Shown: positions 1 through 6,161 of the stretch, piece after piece
Layout of the letters: each line of letters begins with the position of its first letter
Position numbering within the stretch: position 1 is the stretch's first letter
DNA from: Actinomycetota bacterium
GTDB lineage: Bacteria > Actinomycetota > Thermoleophilia > RBG-16-64-13
Direction of reading: 5' to 3'
DNA: 6,838 nucleotides
Assembly: GCA_023488925.1 (NCBI GenBank)
Contig: JAMDDA010000067.1
Coordinates: forward strand, 1 to 6,838
Made by a program: the position numbers and the translations under genes
The notes under the pieces: generated by a model
Told to the model about the DNA's origin: nothing
The model's database searches: none
Seen by the model: only the letters and a program-made list of their open reading frames with translations

Positions 1-331
1 ACAGGACTGTTCCGTCGTTCAACGAGAGGACTACCGCCACGAGTTCCCCGGGCGATTCCGGCGCAAACTCGGTGACGGGACTTCTGCTCAGAGCGTCGAG
101 GAGGCGACTCAGGGAGTCTCGATCAGGAAGTGGGCCGGGCGTCTTCAGGTCCACCCGGCCTGCAAGTCCCACGCGAAAGCCCACGACGTCGTCTACGGAC
201 GGAGTCGCCATATACGATCGCGGCGGTTCCTCGGACGAACCGCATCCAACCAGGGCAAGGGTGGCCAGAATGATCGGGACGACAGCCGCAGCAATCGGCC
301 GGAATGTCCCCTGCCTGAATCGCCCGGGCAT
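1..331 (-). CDS. Putative lipoprotein of unknown function (3' end beyond window)
   Basis: The reading frame opens at ATG 331-329 and is still open at the left edge, giving 110 codons of N-terminal sequence. A basic start (MPGRFRQ...) is followed by a hydrophobic stretch (about residues 13-28) ending in the lipobox LVGC with Cys30, then a Ser/Glu/Pro linker. This is the pattern of a signal-peptidase-II lipoprotein anchored on the outer face of the cytoplasmic membrane. The start is well fixed: GGAGGTGATC, complementary to the 3' end of 16S rRNA, lies 6 nt (from GGAGG) before the ATG, and an in-frame TGA sits just upstream. The visible mature part (residues 31-110) has an ...LLDALSRSPVTEF... 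helix and a strand-like ...LVAVVLSLNDGTVL... segment. I do not recognise the family. It lies downstream of two secreted-protein genes on the same strand, after a 257-nt gap, so it may be a separate transcription unit; I saw no clear promoter for it. Confidence 0.75.
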   Translation of the reverse strand, partial: MPGRFRQGTFRPIAAAVVPIILATLALVGCGSSEEPPRSYMATPSVDDVVGFRVGLAGRVDLKTPGPLPDRDSLSRLLDALSRSPVTEFAPESPGELVAVVLSLNDGTVL

Positions 332-423
332 TGATCACCTCCACCTGGCTGTTCAGAATCCGCTTGTTGATCACCTCGGCCCATGTCCGCCTACTCAAGG
401 GTCGCTGTCTTCTCACACCGCGT

Positions 424-445
424 CTGTAGTAGGTTGAGCCTACAG
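424..445. repeat. 22-bp interrupted inverted repeat upstream of the lipoprotein gene
   Basis: CTGTAG (424-429) and CTACAG (440-445) are perfect inverted arms. A second nested pair, GTAGG (429-433) and CCTAC (439-443), shares the same centre region. The element lies about 95 nt upstream of the lipoprotein start in the gap 332-588. It could be a repressor operator or an RNA hairpin; the sequence alone does not decide. A smaller repeat, GTACC/GGTAC (505-519), lies farther upstream in the same gap. Confidence 0.35.
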
Positions 446-536
446 CCGCGCGAGAGATCTCCACGTCCCTGCTATCCGCCGGTGTGGAGAGTGGGCCGCC
501 ACGTGTACCTTGTCGGTACCTGTAGCTTGTGTTCGA

Positions 537-570
537 GCGGGGCCCGCCCGGGTCACCAGACAAGCCCCGC
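537..570 (-). terminator. Possible GC-rich terminator hairpin after the secreted-protein operon
   Basis: The arms GCGGGGC (537-543) and GCCCCGC (564-570) are perfectly complementary over 7 bp with a 20-nt loop, starting about 19 nt past the stop codon of the gene at 589-1287. No T tract follows on the minus strand, so this is not a canonical intrinsic terminator. It may be an RNA 3'-end hairpin or simply GC-rich intergenic sequence. Confidence 0.25.
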
Positions 571-588
571 CCGACGCTTCTGGATTCT

Positions 589-1287
589 CTACCAGTCGAA
601 GGAAAGATTCGGCGCTTGATAGACCTTGCTCTGGGCGCCGATCGCATAGTCGGAAACGCCCTCGAACAGGATCTGACCCTGGGATCGTATGATCACCGTG
701 AGCACTTCCAGGTTTCCACTTTCGGCCTGCGCGACCCCTCCCATCATGAAGCTCTCGGCTACCTCCGGCGCCGTGTCGCTCGGAGCTTCCACGTCCAAAG
801 ACAGCCGGCCGTCTGCCAACTGGTAGGAAACCGTTGCAGAGGTCTTGGCCTCCACCTCCTTGATCCAGTCGGCCACGAACTGCTCAGCCTCGGCTGCGTC
901 CCGCTTCGGAAAGCGGGCAAGAGGATGTATACGATACTTGTCTACGAATGATTTGCCGTTCAGTTGGTATTCGAACCTGATCGCCGTCAAGCCCTCCTGC
1001 GCCGCCAGGCGGTATGCAGCCCATTTGTCCAACTCATTCTTGATCGGTTCGCCCCCCGTAAGATCCTGGTACACAGTGAGGGTGCTACCGTCCACCTGCA
1101 CCTTCGAAACATCGACCCCCTGCCCCCTCAAGGCAGCTTGAATCTGCCCCCGAACATCGAGAATCGGTATAGAAGTGCTCGTCGCGGTTTGGGCTCCAGA
1201 CGATCGGGGTGGGAGAAGCTGTGCTCCTGCTACCACAGTACCAGTGACTAACGATAGAACAAACGCCAACGTGGCCATCCTTCTCAT
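589..1287 (-). CDS. Secreted protein of unknown function, 232 aa
   Basis: The product begins MRRMATLAFVLSLVTG..., with two arginines, a hydrophobic core (about residues 5-19) and an AGA cleavage motif at residues 20-22. This is a standard Sec signal peptide, so the mature protein (about 210 residues) should be exported. A Ser/Thr-rich linker (about 28-40) precedes a mixed alpha/beta region. Two segments look loosely alike (VSKVQVDGSTLTV near residue 60 and VSYQLADGRLSLDV near residue 155), which might reflect two related modules; that is a weak visual impression. There are no cysteines, no second membrane segment and no motif I can name. ATG 1287 is chosen because GAGGGAGA lies upstream at suitable distance and the signal peptide starts there. 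It follows the frameshifted secreted-protein gene by only 25 nt, so the two are probably cotranscribed from the promoter near 2150. Confidence 0.8.
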   Translation of the reverse strand: MRRMATLAFVLSLVTGTVVAGAQLLPPRSSGAQTATSTSIPILDVRGQIQAALRGQGVDVSKVQVDGSTLTVYQDLTGGEPIKNELDKWAAYRLAAQEGLTAIRFEYQLNGKSFVDKYRIHPLARFPKRDAAEAEQFVADWIKEVEAKTSATVSYQLADGRLSLDVEAPSDTAPEVAESFMMGGVAQAESGNLEVLTVIIRSQGQILFEGVSDYAIGAQSKVYQAPNLSFDW

Positions 1288-1312
1288 TATACAGTCTCCC
1301 TCAGGATGTGCC

Positions 1313-1983
1313 TTAATTAACGGTTTCGGCCCTGAAGTCGGAGTAGTTCACGTACCAGTATATTGGCTTGAATACATTAAGGTCCTGCCTTAGGTATTGC
1401 ATTGTATTCTCGGACCAGGTGGAGTGACTGCTCGCCAAGCGTAGCGCGAAACGCCCTGGAGTTCCTGAAGGATAGCCGATTCGTGCTTGCACATGATCAT
1501 ACGGATAAGATATCAATAGACCCGCGTACCAAGTTTGCTCCTGCCACCTCGTAATGCTAACTCCCCAGTCTATATTGTTGGATCCCCAATAATAGTCGTA
1601 CTCCCGATCCGTCCACATGCCAGATTCGTTCCACGGACGCTTATGTTTTGCAGAGAACTCCATGCAACGCTGGCATAGTCAAAGTCGGTTGTCGTTCCGG
1701 TTTCGGGGCTATAGTGGCGGTAGAATATCTTGGGCGATGACCAACCGGGATAGAATCGCCAGCCGGCCTGAGCTTGGTCGTTATTTGTGCTTATAGCCCC
1801 TTTGATCGTCGCGCTGACAGTCACACTGGCCGGTATCTGAAAAGTCGCACCGGCGGCATCGTAGGTACCATTACCAGAGAAGTTGTAGACCATGCTCGGG
1901 TAAGATGCCTTTGCCTGGCCTACCACGGCCAACGTCGTGGCAAAGGCCACTAGGCAGGCGATCGGCCAGACGTACCTTCTCAC
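1313..1983 (-). pseudogene. Secreted protein gene, unknown function, interrupted by a 1-nt frameshift
   Basis: Two overlapping frames together make one plausible exported protein. The first frame begins RRYVWPIACLVAFATTLAV..., a signal peptide ending in AKA (about residue 26), and continues through an aromatic-rich mature part (...GWRFYPGWSSPKIFYRHYS...) to about WSSLQ near 1650. The homologous-looking continuation, rich in Trp and Tyr (...REYDYYWGSNNIDWG..., ...KPIYWYVNYSDFR...), lies in the -1 frame and ends at TAA 1315-1313. If left alone, the first frame would stop at 1570. Adding one base to the T4 run at 1646-1649 (A run on the coding strand) would join them into about 223 codons. GTG 1983 is preferred as start because AAAGGA sits 5 nt upstream; ATG 1989 abuts the AAAGG and is the alternative. 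No known family is recognised. G+C is clearly lower than in the dprA cluster. It could be a real pseudogene, a sequencing indel or, less likely, recoding. Confidence 0.6.
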
Positions 1984-1994
1984 CTGCATCCTTT

Positions 1995-2060
1995 CTATCG
2001 CATGGTCACGAACAAGGGGACCATCCCATGGCTCGACCGTATTCGTCGGCCGCGGTCCAT
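1995..2060 (-). CDS. Possible 21-residue leader peptide upstream of the secreted-protein genes
   Basis: ATG 2060-2058 is preceded by GAGGAGGGAGTTC, an excellent Shine-Dalgarno with 6 nt spacing from GGAGG, stronger than that of the gene it precedes. The ORF runs 21 codons (starts MDRGRRIRSSHG, ends ...FVTMR) to TAG 1997-1995, and the next gene's AAAGG starts right after that stop. A strong RBS on a short ORF ending beside a weak RBS is the arrangement expected for translational coupling or leader-peptide control. A 6-bp inverted repeat, ATGGTC/GACCAT, with an 11-nt loop lies within its 3' half. The peptide is Arg-rich at its start and has no transmembrane segment. It could be fortuitous; nothing but the RBS and position supports translation. 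Confidence 0.45.
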   Translation of the reverse strand: MDRGRRIRSSHGMVPLFVTMR

Positions 2061-2115
2061 GAACTCCCTCCTCTAATGGAGCTTGGCTCCCGGAGAGCGT
2101 CGGGCTCGTGACCTC

Positions 2116-2141
2116 GGTATCCAGGTAGATACCTAGGTACC
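2116..2141 (-). promoter_or_regulatory. Structured 5' leader element: overlapping inverted repeats
   Basis: GGTATC (2116-2121) and GATACC (2128-2133) form a perfect 6-bp stem with a 6-nt loop, and the adjoining TACCTAGGTA (2130-2139) is a perfect 10-bp palindrome that shares bases with the second arm, so the two folds would compete. The element begins a few nt after the predicted -10 box, hence near or in the transcript start. A further hairpin with arms GCTC/GAGC lies just downstream (about 2087-2099). It could be an operator dyad at the transcription start or part of an RNA leader. I do not recognise a known riboswitch class. Confidence 0.4.
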
Positions 2142-2146
2142 CAATA

Positions 2147-2175
2147 ATTTTAACTCCTTCCAGGCGCCCCTTCAA
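2147..2175 (-). promoter_or_regulatory. Sigma-A-type promoter for the secreted-protein operon
   Basis: On the minus strand TTGAAG (2175-2170, 4/6 to the consensus -35) is followed by exactly 17 nt and TAAAAT (2152-2147, 5/6 to the consensus -10). Transcription would start near 2140 and read leftward into the leader ORF and both secreted-protein genes. The promoter overlaps the last codons of the decayed SLH gene, and lies in an AT-rich patch within otherwise GC-rich DNA. No comparably good promoter was found elsewhere in the window. Confidence 0.6.
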
Positions 2176-2773
2176 CAGAATGTTCCAAATCGCAGACTTT
2201 TGCTAGGCCGTTGGCAGGTAGCCCACGACGCAAGGAAACGGGACGCGGTACCCCTACGGCCTCTTCTCATAGAGCCGTAGAGCCGCCAGGTCGTCTTTGC
2301 CGCATGTCCGTGAGTCGCTTGCCCGTAGGGAGCAAAGGTCGTTGCGCTCTTGCTGCTGATGATGCCGTTCACGTAGCGGGTAGCGATGGCGCGCCCAGCT
2401 TCCTCGTTCAGCCCTTGACTGTCTTGAAAAGGCGCGTCGGCTGTGTCAGCAGGAGTCAGCTACGAGGCTCCGGCTCGCGCCACCATGAGGGCGAGTTGGA
2501 CACGGGTGATGCCGTCCCCCGGGGCAAAGAGCCCGCCGCCTTCCCCTCGATTACCTCGGCAGCCCTCGTCTCCTCCACGAAGTCAAAGGGGTGAGGAGGT
2601 GCGTCCTGAGAAGACGGCGGCTGGACATCCGTAAAGCTGGGGCTGCTCCAGTTATTCCAGGCCTCGTCGTGCAGGCCGGGAACGGAAGAGAGGCGGGACC
2701 AACTGCCGGGATGGCTCATCAGGCTGCGGGAGAACCAGCCATCACGCCACGTTCGGCCCACGCCGAGAGCCAA
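2172..2773 (-). pseudogene. Decayed S-layer-homology (SLH) domain protein gene
   Basis: Translating the minus strand in pieces shows two consecutive SLH-like modules. Module 1 starts at SFTDVQPP (about 2635) with ...HPFDFVEETRAAEVIEG, then must shift -1 near the C4 run at 2543-2546 to continue as GGLFAPGDGITRVQLALMVA, the typical SLH 'F.PgdpiTRvqlAlml' core. An in-frame TAG at 2462-2460 follows ...RAGAS, and the same frame resumes as module 2: ...YVNGIISSKSATTFAPYG, then HAAKTTWRLYG, ending at TGA 2174-2172. SLH modules bind pyruvylated secondary cell wall polymers and anchor proteins in the cell envelope. The sequence upstream (about 2640-2773, ...WSRLSSVPGLHDEAWNNWSS...) is readable but unrecognised, and no N-terminal signal peptide or intact start remains, so the 5' part of the gene appears lost or scrambled toward dprA. 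The two lesions, plus the missing front, make decay more likely than sequencing error alone. Confidence 0.6.
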
Positions 2774-2805
2774 TATGCAGGGATTCTTGGTCCCCGAACG
2801 TGGCG
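2745..2805. repeat. 12-bp perfect inverted repeat with 37-nt spacer
   Basis: CGCCACGTTCGG (2745-2756) and CCGAACGTGGCG (2794-2805) are exact reverse complements. On the plus strand the right arm runs into a small CGTGG/CCACG hairpin and then GGCCTTTTTC; on the minus strand, the direction of dprA transcription, no T run follows. It lies about 110 nt downstream of dprA at the 5' edge of the SLH remnant. It may be a 3'-end stem-loop of the dprA transcript, or a scar of the rearrangement that truncated the SLH gene. Confidence 0.5.
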
Positions 2806-2914
2806 GCCACGGCCTTTTTCAGCAACCTGTTATGTGCTGCAATCACCACCGACCCCACCCCGCACCGGGAGGCTCCTCGCCCCTACCCTTCCTTGTCAAC
2901 AAGGTGTGTGGGCA

Positions 2915-4042
2915 CTACAACTGTAGCGATACAAGCATATAGCGTCCGGGACCAGCCCGCGCGGCCGCCCCCTGCAGCTCCAGGAGGGCCAGCGCGGCCG
3001 CCGCCTCGGCGGCCGAAAGACCGGCGGCGGCCGCCACTTCGTCTACCGTCCGGGCCCCGCCGGCGAGAGCCAGGACCACCAGCCGGGTGGCCGACCCGAG
3101 CTCGGGGCCTGCCTGAGGTTCCCTATGGGGCGGTCCCTCCCCGCGCTCCCCCCTTTCCGTTCGGGTCTCCCGGAAGAACTCCTCCACCGCCCGCCCGGGG
3201 TCGAAACAGCAGGCGGCTCCCTCGGCGATGAGGCGGTGACTGCCGATGAAGGTCTGCCCGAAAACCGGCCCGGGGATGGCCTGCACGTGCCTGCCGAGGT
3301 CGGCTGCCCAGCCGGCGGTGCCGAGAGCGCCGCTGCGCGCTCCCGCTTCCACCACGAGCACCGCGTCGCCGAGCGCCGCCAGCAGCCGATTGCGTTCGGG
3401 GAAAGTCCAGGGAGCAGGCGGCCAGCCGGGAGGGAGCTCGCTCAGCAGGACCCCCTCCCGGCGGATGCGCCCATAAAGCCCCCGATGGCGGCGCGGATAG
3501 GGCACGTCGACACCGCACCCGAGAACGGCCGCAGTCACGGCACCGACCTCCAGCGCCGCCCGGTGGGCCTGCGCGTCGATGCCCAGAGCCAGCCCGCTGA
3601 CCACGGCCACTCCGGCAGTCGCGAACTCGCGGGTGAATACCGCGCAGGCCGCCAGACCGTAAGGGGTCGGGGCGCGTGTGCCCACCACCGTGATCCGCGG
3701 CATCCCGAGGAAGGCTCGATACACCTCCGGCTCGCCCCGCAGGTAGACGCCCGCGGGAGGCGTGGGCAGATGCCGGAAACCCGCAGGGTAGTCCGCGTGC
3801 CCGTAAGGAATGAAGCGCAGGCCGCCTGCCCGCAACGCCGCCCGCATCTGGTCGGGAACGAACAGAGACCGCCTCGCCACGAAGCTCTCCACCCAATCGG
3901 GCGACGGGTGCATGCGCCGCAGAGCGGCCGGCGTGGCCCGCCACACGGCCTCGACGCCGTACTCCTCCAGCAGGCGCAGGGCCGGCCGGGCGACGGCGGC
4001 CGTGACCCAGCTTAGACCCAGAGCGGCTTCTTCGCCGTTCAT
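2915..4042 (-). CDS. dprA: DNA-processing protein DprA (Smf)
   Basis: DprA is a cytoplasmic single-strand DNA-binding protein that protects DNA entering during natural transformation and loads RecA onto it. The 375-residue product has all three expected parts: an N-terminal helical, SAM/helix-hairpin-helix-like region (about 1-75), the central Rossmann-like DNA_processg_A domain (about 78-283) and a C-terminal winged-helix domain (about 315-371). Family motifs are visible: VVGTRAPTPYG (119-129), SGLALGIDAQAHRAAL (149-164), SELPPG (201-206), FPERNRL (214-220), VVEAGARSGALGTA (230-243) and IPGPVFG (256-262). A charged, low-complexity linker (about 290-315, Arg/Glu/Gly/Pro) joins the last two domains. 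Start ATG 4042-4040 overlaps the yifB stop as ATGA, which implies translational coupling. No canonical intrinsic terminator follows: only a weak CCTTG/CAAGG hairpin (2891-2904) without a T tract. Domain content and length are normal, so it looks functional. Confidence 0.97.
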   Translation of the reverse strand: MNGEEAALGLSWVTAAVARPALRLLEEYGVEAVWRATPAALRRMHPSPDWVESFVARRSLFVPDQMRAALRAGGLRFIPYGHADYPAGFRHLPTPPAGVYLRGEPEVYRAFLGMPRITVVGTRAPTPYGLAACAVFTREFATAGVAVVSGLALGIDAQAHRAALEVGAVTAAVLGCGVDVPYPRRHRGLYGRIRREGVLLSELPPGWPPAPWTFPERNRLLAALGDAVLVVEAGARSGALGTAGWAADLGRHVQAIPGPVFGQTFIGSHRLIAEGAACCFDPGRAVEEFFRETRTERGERGEGPPHREPQAGPELGSATRLVVLALAGGARTVDEVAAAAGLSAAEAAAALALLELQGAAARAGPGRYMLVSLQL

Positions 4043-5628
4043 GACCGCAACCCCCCGGCGGGCGCCACCCGGAGCGCCAGCGCTTCGGCCACGTGCTCCG
4101 CGCGCACCGCGACGGTACCGTCGAGGTCGGCCAGCGTTCGCGAGACCGCCAGCACCCGGGCATACCCTCGGCCGCCGAGGGAGTACCGCACGAGGGCGTC
4201 CCTGAGCATGCCGCGGGCTTCCTGGGTCACGGCGAACCGCGCTTCGAGCTCGGAGAAGAGGGAGCCGGTCGTTCGCAAGGCCGGCAGAAACGACCCCGAC
4301 CCATTGCCGTGCCCCTCGTCCCAGGCAGCCTCCCGGAGCGCCCGGAAGGCCCGCGCGGCCATGACCCGCGCCTGCACCACTGCTGATGTCGGCCCTTCCC
4401 CTGCGTCGAGCATGGCCGCAGTCAAAGGCGGGATCTCGACGACCACGTCGATCCGATCGACCACCGGGCCGCTCAGGTGCGCCCGGTGTCGGGCCAGCGC
4501 TTCTCCGGAACAACGACACTCCCGCTCGGGGTGACCCCAGTACCCACACGGGCAGGGGTTGAGAGCAGCTACCAGCGTGCAGGCCGCGGGAAAGACGCAG
4601 GTGCCGCTGCGCCGGCTTATGGTGACCCGACCCTCCTCCAGCGGCTGCCGCAAAGACTCCAGGACATCGCGGGCGAACTCCGACATCTCGTCCAGGAACA
4701 GAACCCCTCGGTGCGCCAAGCTCACCTCGCCCGGGCGGGGCACGGGCCCCCCACCCACCAAGCCCGACCGGGATACGGTATGGTGGGGAGCCCGGAAAGG
4801 CCGGTACGCCACGAGTCCGGCCTCGGGTGGGTGGAGACCGGCCACACTCCAGACACGGGTCACCTCCAGCGCTTCCTCCCGTTCGAGCGGCGGCAGGATG
4901 GTGGGCATGCGCCGGGCCAGCATGGTCTTGCCCGATCCCGGGGAGCCGACCATGAGCACGTGGTGGCCGCCGGCCGCGGCGATCTCCAAAGCCCGCTTGG
5001 CGTGATCGTGACCCGCAACGTCGGCCAGATCGACCTCCGCCGCCTCCACCGCCGGGCGAGCCCGCCGCCGGGCGAGCCAACGCCTGCCCCGTTCCTGCAG
5101 GCGGGACCGGTACCCCGCGTCCCGGCCGGCCGCCACGGCCTCGGCCAGGGTGCGAACGCCCACGAGCTCCACCCCCCCGACCTCCTGGGCCTCCGGCAGC
5201 GCCCCCAAGGGGAGCACCAGATGGTCTACACCCAGCCGGCGGGCCGCCTCCCCAACGGCCAAGACTCCGCGCACGGGCCGCACCAGACCGTCGAGAGCCA
5301 CCTCGCCGACCGCGCCCGTCCGCTGCAGAGCCTCCACCGGAAGGTAACCGGAAGCCGCGAGAACAGCCAAGGCCATGGGCAGATCGAACCCGGGGCCTTC
5401 CTTGCGGATCTCCCCCGGGGAGAGGTTCACCGTGATGCGCTGGCTGGGGAGAGGCAGCCCGCTGCTGGCGGCGCCGGACCGGACGCGCTCGCGGGCTTCC
5501 CGGACCGCGGCCCCCGGTAGCCCTACGATCACCATCCCAGGAAGCCCGGGGCGGACATGAGCCTCGACCCGCACGGGTTGGGCTTCCGTACCGAAGACGG
5601 CGAACCCGTGGACATAGGCCATGCCCAC
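4039..5628 (-). CDS. comM: YifB/ComM family AAA+ ATPase (magnesium chelatase-like)
   Basis: YifB/ComM proteins are ATPases related to the ChlI subunit of Mg chelatase; ComM is a hexameric branch-migration helicase that promotes integration of transforming DNA in Gram-negatives, and the Bacillota members are assumed similar. The 529-residue product starts with the ChlI/Lon-S5-like domain (about 20-145, VGLPGAAVREARERVR at 35-50), then the AAA+ core with Walker A GSPGSGKT (228-235), RPFRAPHHTVS (276-286), Walker B GVLFLDE (308-314) and the NPCPCGYWGHPERECRC cysteine cluster (357-373). The C-terminal Mg_chelatase_C domain contains GGRGYARVLAVSRTLADL (485-502). GTG 5628 is chosen because CGGAGG lies 6 nt upstream; ATG 5622 (two codons in) is the alternative. 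The start falls 2 nt after the yraN stop and the stop overlaps the dprA start, so the three genes should be cotranscribed. Length and motifs are typical of the family. Confidence 0.96.
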   Translation of the reverse strand: MGMAYVHGFAVFGTEAQPVRVEAHVRPGLPGMVIVGLPGAAVREARERVRSGAASSGLPLPSQRITVNLSPGEIRKEGPGFDLPMALAVLAASGYLPVEALQRTGAVGEVALDGLVRPVRGVLAVGEAARRLGVDHLVLPLGALPEAQEVGGVELVGVRTLAEAVAAGRDAGYRSRLQERGRRWLARRRARPAVEAAEVDLADVAGHDHAKRALEIAAAGGHHVLMVGSPGSGKTMLARRMPTILPPLEREEALEVTRVWSVAGLHPPEAGLVAYRPFRAPHHTVSRSGLVGGGPVPRPGEVSLAHRGVLFLDEMSEFARDVLESLRQPLEEGRVTISRRSGTCVFPAACTLVAALNPCPCGYWGHPERECRCSGEALARHRAHLSGPVVDRIDVVVEIPPLTAAMLDAGEGPTSAVVQARVMAARAFRALREAAWDEGHGNGSGSFLPALRTTGSLFSELEARFAVTQEARGMLRDALVRYSLGGRGYARVLAVSRTLADLDGTVAVRAEHVAEALALRVAPAGGLRS

Positions 5629-5630
5629 GA

Positions 5631-6005
5631 TCAGCCTCCGTTCCCGAGGATGTCGCGCAGATGGGCCAAGCTGTGCAGAGAGCCGTCGCCCAGGAGCGCG
5701 ACCACCACCACGTCGAACCGCAGGGGGCAGGGATAATCTCCGCGCTCGGCGGCCCACCAGGCTGCCGCCGCCCGCAGGCGCCTCTCCTTGCGGGGCCCGA
5801 TGCTCTCCAGGGCTCCCCCATAGAGGTTGCCGGACCGCGCCTTCACCTCGACGACAACCACCGTGTCGCCCTCCCGGCAGACCAGGTCGAGCTCCCCCAC
5901 CGGCGTTCGCTGATTGCGCCCCAGAACCTGCCAACCTTTGCCCTGCAAGTACCAGGCCGCGGCGTCTTCCGCCAGGCGGCCCCTTTCGCCGCTCACGACC
6001 CCCAT
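5631..6005 (-). CDS. yraN: YraN family (UPF0102) endonuclease-fold protein
   Basis: This 124-residue protein matches the YraN/UPF0102 family, a small cytoplasmic group with a PD-(D/E)XK nuclease-like (Holliday-junction-resolvase-like) fold whose biochemical role is not firmly known. The core is visible: GERGRLAEDAAAWYLQGKGW (helix 1), RNQRTPVGELDLV with E38 and D40, and VVEVKAR with E53 and K55 forming the nuclease-like ExK pair, followed by RKERRLRAAAAWW and RFDVVVV. ATG 6005 is chosen over the in-frame GTG 6053 because GGGAGGTGG lies at ideal distance and the family begins close to the GERGE-like motif. It sits between rnhB and yifB, an arrangement common in Bacillota and other phyla. Length is normal and nothing looks broken. 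Confidence 0.93.
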   Translation of the reverse strand: MGVVSGERGRLAEDAAAWYLQGKGWQVLGRNQRTPVGELDLVCREGDTVVVVEVKARSGNLYGGALESIGPRKERRLRAAAAWWAAERGDYPCPLRFDVVVVALLGDGSLHSLAHLRDILGNGG

Positions 6006-6091
6006 ACTCCACCTCCCGTCGCCTTGTTTCCGCCGCCCGGGCTTCACGACCACAAGGTAGCGCCAAGACGGCGGCCGGCCGATCGGACTTA

Positions 6092-6161
6092 GGTCACACG
6101 TTGGGGGAATGGCACGGGTTACCGCGAGGGACGGTCACCAGTTGGGGAAACAGCACGGGTT
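6092..6161. repeat. Two imperfect 29-nt direct repeats (plus a third partial copy)
   Basis: In the 234-nt gap between rnhB and yraN, 6092-6120 and 6133-6161 share the blocks GGTCAC, GTTGGGG, AA and GCACGGGTT in the same order and spacing, differing at a few intervening bases, with a period of 41 nt. A third GGTCACC (6165-6171) follows without the rest. The remaining gap sequence is GC-rich with no gene. Repeated 'GGTCAC...GCACGGGTT' blocks resemble the multiple internal repeats near the ends of IS21-family elements, but no transposase is present, so an IS relic or a protein-binding array are both possible. Confidence 0.55.

Noticed and set aside
331..342. 3' end of a 16S rRNA gene (GATCACCTCC on the plus strand)
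   Set aside because: No rRNA sequence adjoins it; it is the reverse complement of an extended Shine-Dalgarno placed correctly before an ATG.
123..647. A minus-strand frame of 174 codons across the gap before the lipoprotein, with a Cys-rich tail
   Set aside because: It overlaps the end of the secreted-protein gene, has no start with an RBS, and the lipoprotein in another frame has both a perfect Shine-Dalgarno and a lipobox. The repeated EVIN residues come from the duplicated 11-mer.
1640..1660. Programmed -1 ribosomal frameshift in the first secreted gene
   Set aside because: The CTGCAAAACAT context does not fit the X-XXY-YYZ slippery pattern and I see no convincing downstream stem-loop; an indel is simpler.
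2211..2594. Plus-strand 127-codon frame in the gap after dprA
   Set aside because: No RBS or recognisable domain, and the minus strand of the same stretch carries SLH motifs.
3125..5520. Long plus-strand open frames over dprA and yifB
   Set aside because: They are antisense shadows of well-supported genes, with Arg/Pro/Gly-rich composition, no domains and no ribosome binding sites.
2915..5821. A 968-codon open frame on the minus strand running across yifB and dprA as one protein
   Set aside because: Its C-terminal 375 residues are DprA; the part upstream of 4042 is Gly/Arg/Pro-rich out-of-frame sequence over yifB, where the +frame has all YifB motifs. High G+C simply leaves the frame open.
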